DNA from: Caldifarciminota bacterium
Lineage (GTDB): Bacteria; Hydrothermota; UBA3072; WFRC01
Assembly (NCBI GenBank): GCA_015486685.1
Contig: WFRC01000362.1
Span: 1-5,573, forward strand
Direction: 5' to 3'
Length of the DNA: 5,573 bases
This document shows, one piece after another, positions 4,585 through 5,573 of this stretch; position 1 is the first letter of the stretch; every line of letters starts with the position of its first letter. Made by a program: the position numbers and the translations under genes. The notes beneath the pieces were generated by a model. The model did no database searches. It was given only the letters and a program-made list of their open reading frames with translations, and was not told where the DNA came from.

Positions 4585-5573
4585 TTCTTTTCTTTTTTGC
4601 CTTTAAATCCATATTTCTGGATAAATTCTTCTGTTTTATTCAGGGCAATAGAATCGGGGAATTGCACGGGTGGAGACTTCATCAAATAGCTTGACGGCTC
4701 GATTAAAGAACCTGATATGCCATTATCTCTGCCAAGTTTTAATAATCTGATGGCGTCTATGACTACACCGGCAGAATTTGGTGAATCCCAGTCCTCTAAC
4801 TTCAATTCAACATTAAGAGGTACATGCCCAAATGTTTTTCCCTCTAATCTTATATATGCAATTTTTTTATCTGTCAACCAGGAAACATAGTCAGAAGGAC
4901 CTATATGGATATTACCTTCTTCTATTTTGTAAGGCAATATTGAAGTGACTGCCTGGGTTTTGGAAATCTTTTTTGATTCCAGTCTTTCCCTTTCAAGCAT
5001 ATTTAAGAAGTCTGTATTACCGCCAACATTCAGCTGATATGTTCTTTCAAGTTCTACACCTCTATCCACAAATAGCCTTGTTAATACCCTGTGAATGATT
5101 GTGGCACCCACCTGTGATTTCACATCATCTCCAATAATAGGGACACCTGCTTCTTTGAACCTTTTATTCCAATATCCAGAACTGGCAATAAACACAGGGA
5201 TAGCATTTATCACTCCCACTTTTGCCTGGAGTGCCTGTTCAATATACCACTTTGTAGCCTCTTCGCTACCTACCGGAAGATAATTTATGACAACATCGGT
5301 TTTGGTTTCTTTTAATACCTTGACCACATCCACAGTGCTTCCCGGTGCCTTTTCTATGATTTTAGAAAGATACTTACCAAGGCCATCGTGTGTCATACCT
5401 CTTTGCACCTTAATACCCATTTTAGGTACATCGGCAAACTTATAGGTGTTATTTGGATATGCATAGATTGCTTCAGCAAGGTCTTTGCCTACCTTCTTCT
5501 TTGCAATGTCAAAGGCGGCTACAAATTCAATGTCATTTATATGGTATCCACCAAGATTTACATGCATAAGTCC
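4581..5573 (-). CDS. ino1: Inositol-3-phosphate synthase (myo-inositol-1-phosphate synthase), 5' end missing
   Basis: The frame stays open to the window edge, so the 330 residues seen lack roughly the first 40-50, including the Rossmann glycine-rich NAD loop. The Met codon at 5567 is internal: two further codons (Gly-Leu) precede it, and GLMHVNLGGYH is a mid-protein block of this family. The enzyme converts glucose 6-phosphate to inositol 3-phosphate using NAD, the first step to inositol lipids or inositol solutes. Numbering from the first visible residue, signatures are DIEFVAAFD (14-22), NYLPVGSEEATKWY (97-110), GDDVKSQVGAT (148-158), LNVGGNTDF (181-189), the lysine-rich catalytic segment ESKKISKTQAVTS (199-211), GPSDYVSWLTDKK (225-237), DSPNSAGVVIDAIR (263-276) and LMKSPP (297-302). 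This is the short bacterial/archaeal form, not the longer eukaryotic one. It ends in a lysine-rich tail and overlaps tmk by four bases; promoter and any lipid or solute partner genes would lie beyond the window. Confidence 0.93.
   Translation of the reverse strand, partial: GLMHVNLGGYHINDIEFVAAFDIAKKKVGKDLAEAIYAYPNNTYKFADVPKMGIKVQRGMTHDGLGKYLSKIIEKAPGSTVDVVKVLKETKTDVVINYLPVGSEEATKWYIEQALQAKVGVINAIPVFIASSGYWNKRFKEAGVPIIGDDVKSQVGATIIHRVLTRLFVDRGVELERTYQLNVGGNTDFLNMLERERLESKKISKTQAVTSILPYKIEEGNIHIGPSDYVSWLTDKKIAYIRLEGKTFGHVPLNVELKLEDWDSPNSAGVVIDAIRLLKLGRDNGISGSLIEPSSYLMKSPPVQFPDSIALNKTEEFIQKYGFKGKKEKK

Noticed and set aside
4415..5283. Plus-strand open frames opposite tmk and the inositol synthase
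   Set aside because: They are antisense to conserved catalytic segments and have no supporting features.
4581..5567. Met codon at 5567 as the true start of the inositol synthase
   Set aside because: Family members have an N-terminal NAD-binding segment before GLMHVNLGGYH, and the frame is open to the window edge.
1..5573. CRISPR array, transposon, phage or toxin-antitoxin element
   Set aside because: No repeated units, transposase or integrase motifs, terminal repeats or small paired toxin-like genes are visible; coding density and base composition look uniform.

Overview
This AT-rich window (roughly 35-40% G+C by eye) is a compact bacterial chromosome segment with seven protein genes and almost no non-coding DNA. 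Two genes are cut by the window edges. I see no tRNA, rRNA, CRISPR array, insertion sequence, phage gene or large repeat. The gene content (t6A genes with a TsaB-RimI fusion, a lone PTS EIIA-type protein, a Ctp protease whose GRCI and GGGGITPD motifs recall Bacteroidetes or candidate-phylum S41 peptidases, and an inositol-phosphate synthase) suggests an uncultured or deep-branching bacterium, possibly thermophilic. WOR-3/Stahlbacteria-like lineages are one guess. This assignment is inference and low confidence.

Layout: (1) Positions 1-1309, plus strand: the 3' part of tsaE, then a fused tsaB-rimI gene overlapping it by 20 nt from a TTG start. These serve tRNA t6A37 synthesis and, through the RimI half, protein N-terminal acetylation. 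(2) Positions 1313-1780, minus strand: a PtsN/fructose-type EIIA phosphocarrier domain, convergent with tsaB-rimI with only 3 nt between stop codons. (3) Positions 1781-1835: the only real regulatory gap, 55 nt, with what look like overlapping divergent promoters. (4) Positions 1836-2456, plus strand: a six-helix rhomboid protease with no Shine-Dalgarno sequence, possibly read from a leaderless mRNA. (5) Positions 2483-5573, minus strand: a tight operon transcribed as inositol-3-phosphate synthase (N-terminus beyond the window), then thymidylate kinase, then an exported C-terminal processing protease. Both internal junctions are 4-nt stop/start overlaps (GTGA and ATGA).

Most of this is housekeeping, and I do not see a clearly new multi-gene system. 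The points most worth checking are the TsaB-RimI fusion with a possible internal GTG start for free RimI, the EIIA protein that keeps its phosphorylated His but has Tyr at the usual second active-site His, the SD-less rhomboid start inside a face-to-face promoter pair, the roughly 118-residue C-terminal extension of the Ctp protease, and the inositol synthase coupled to tmk and ctp.
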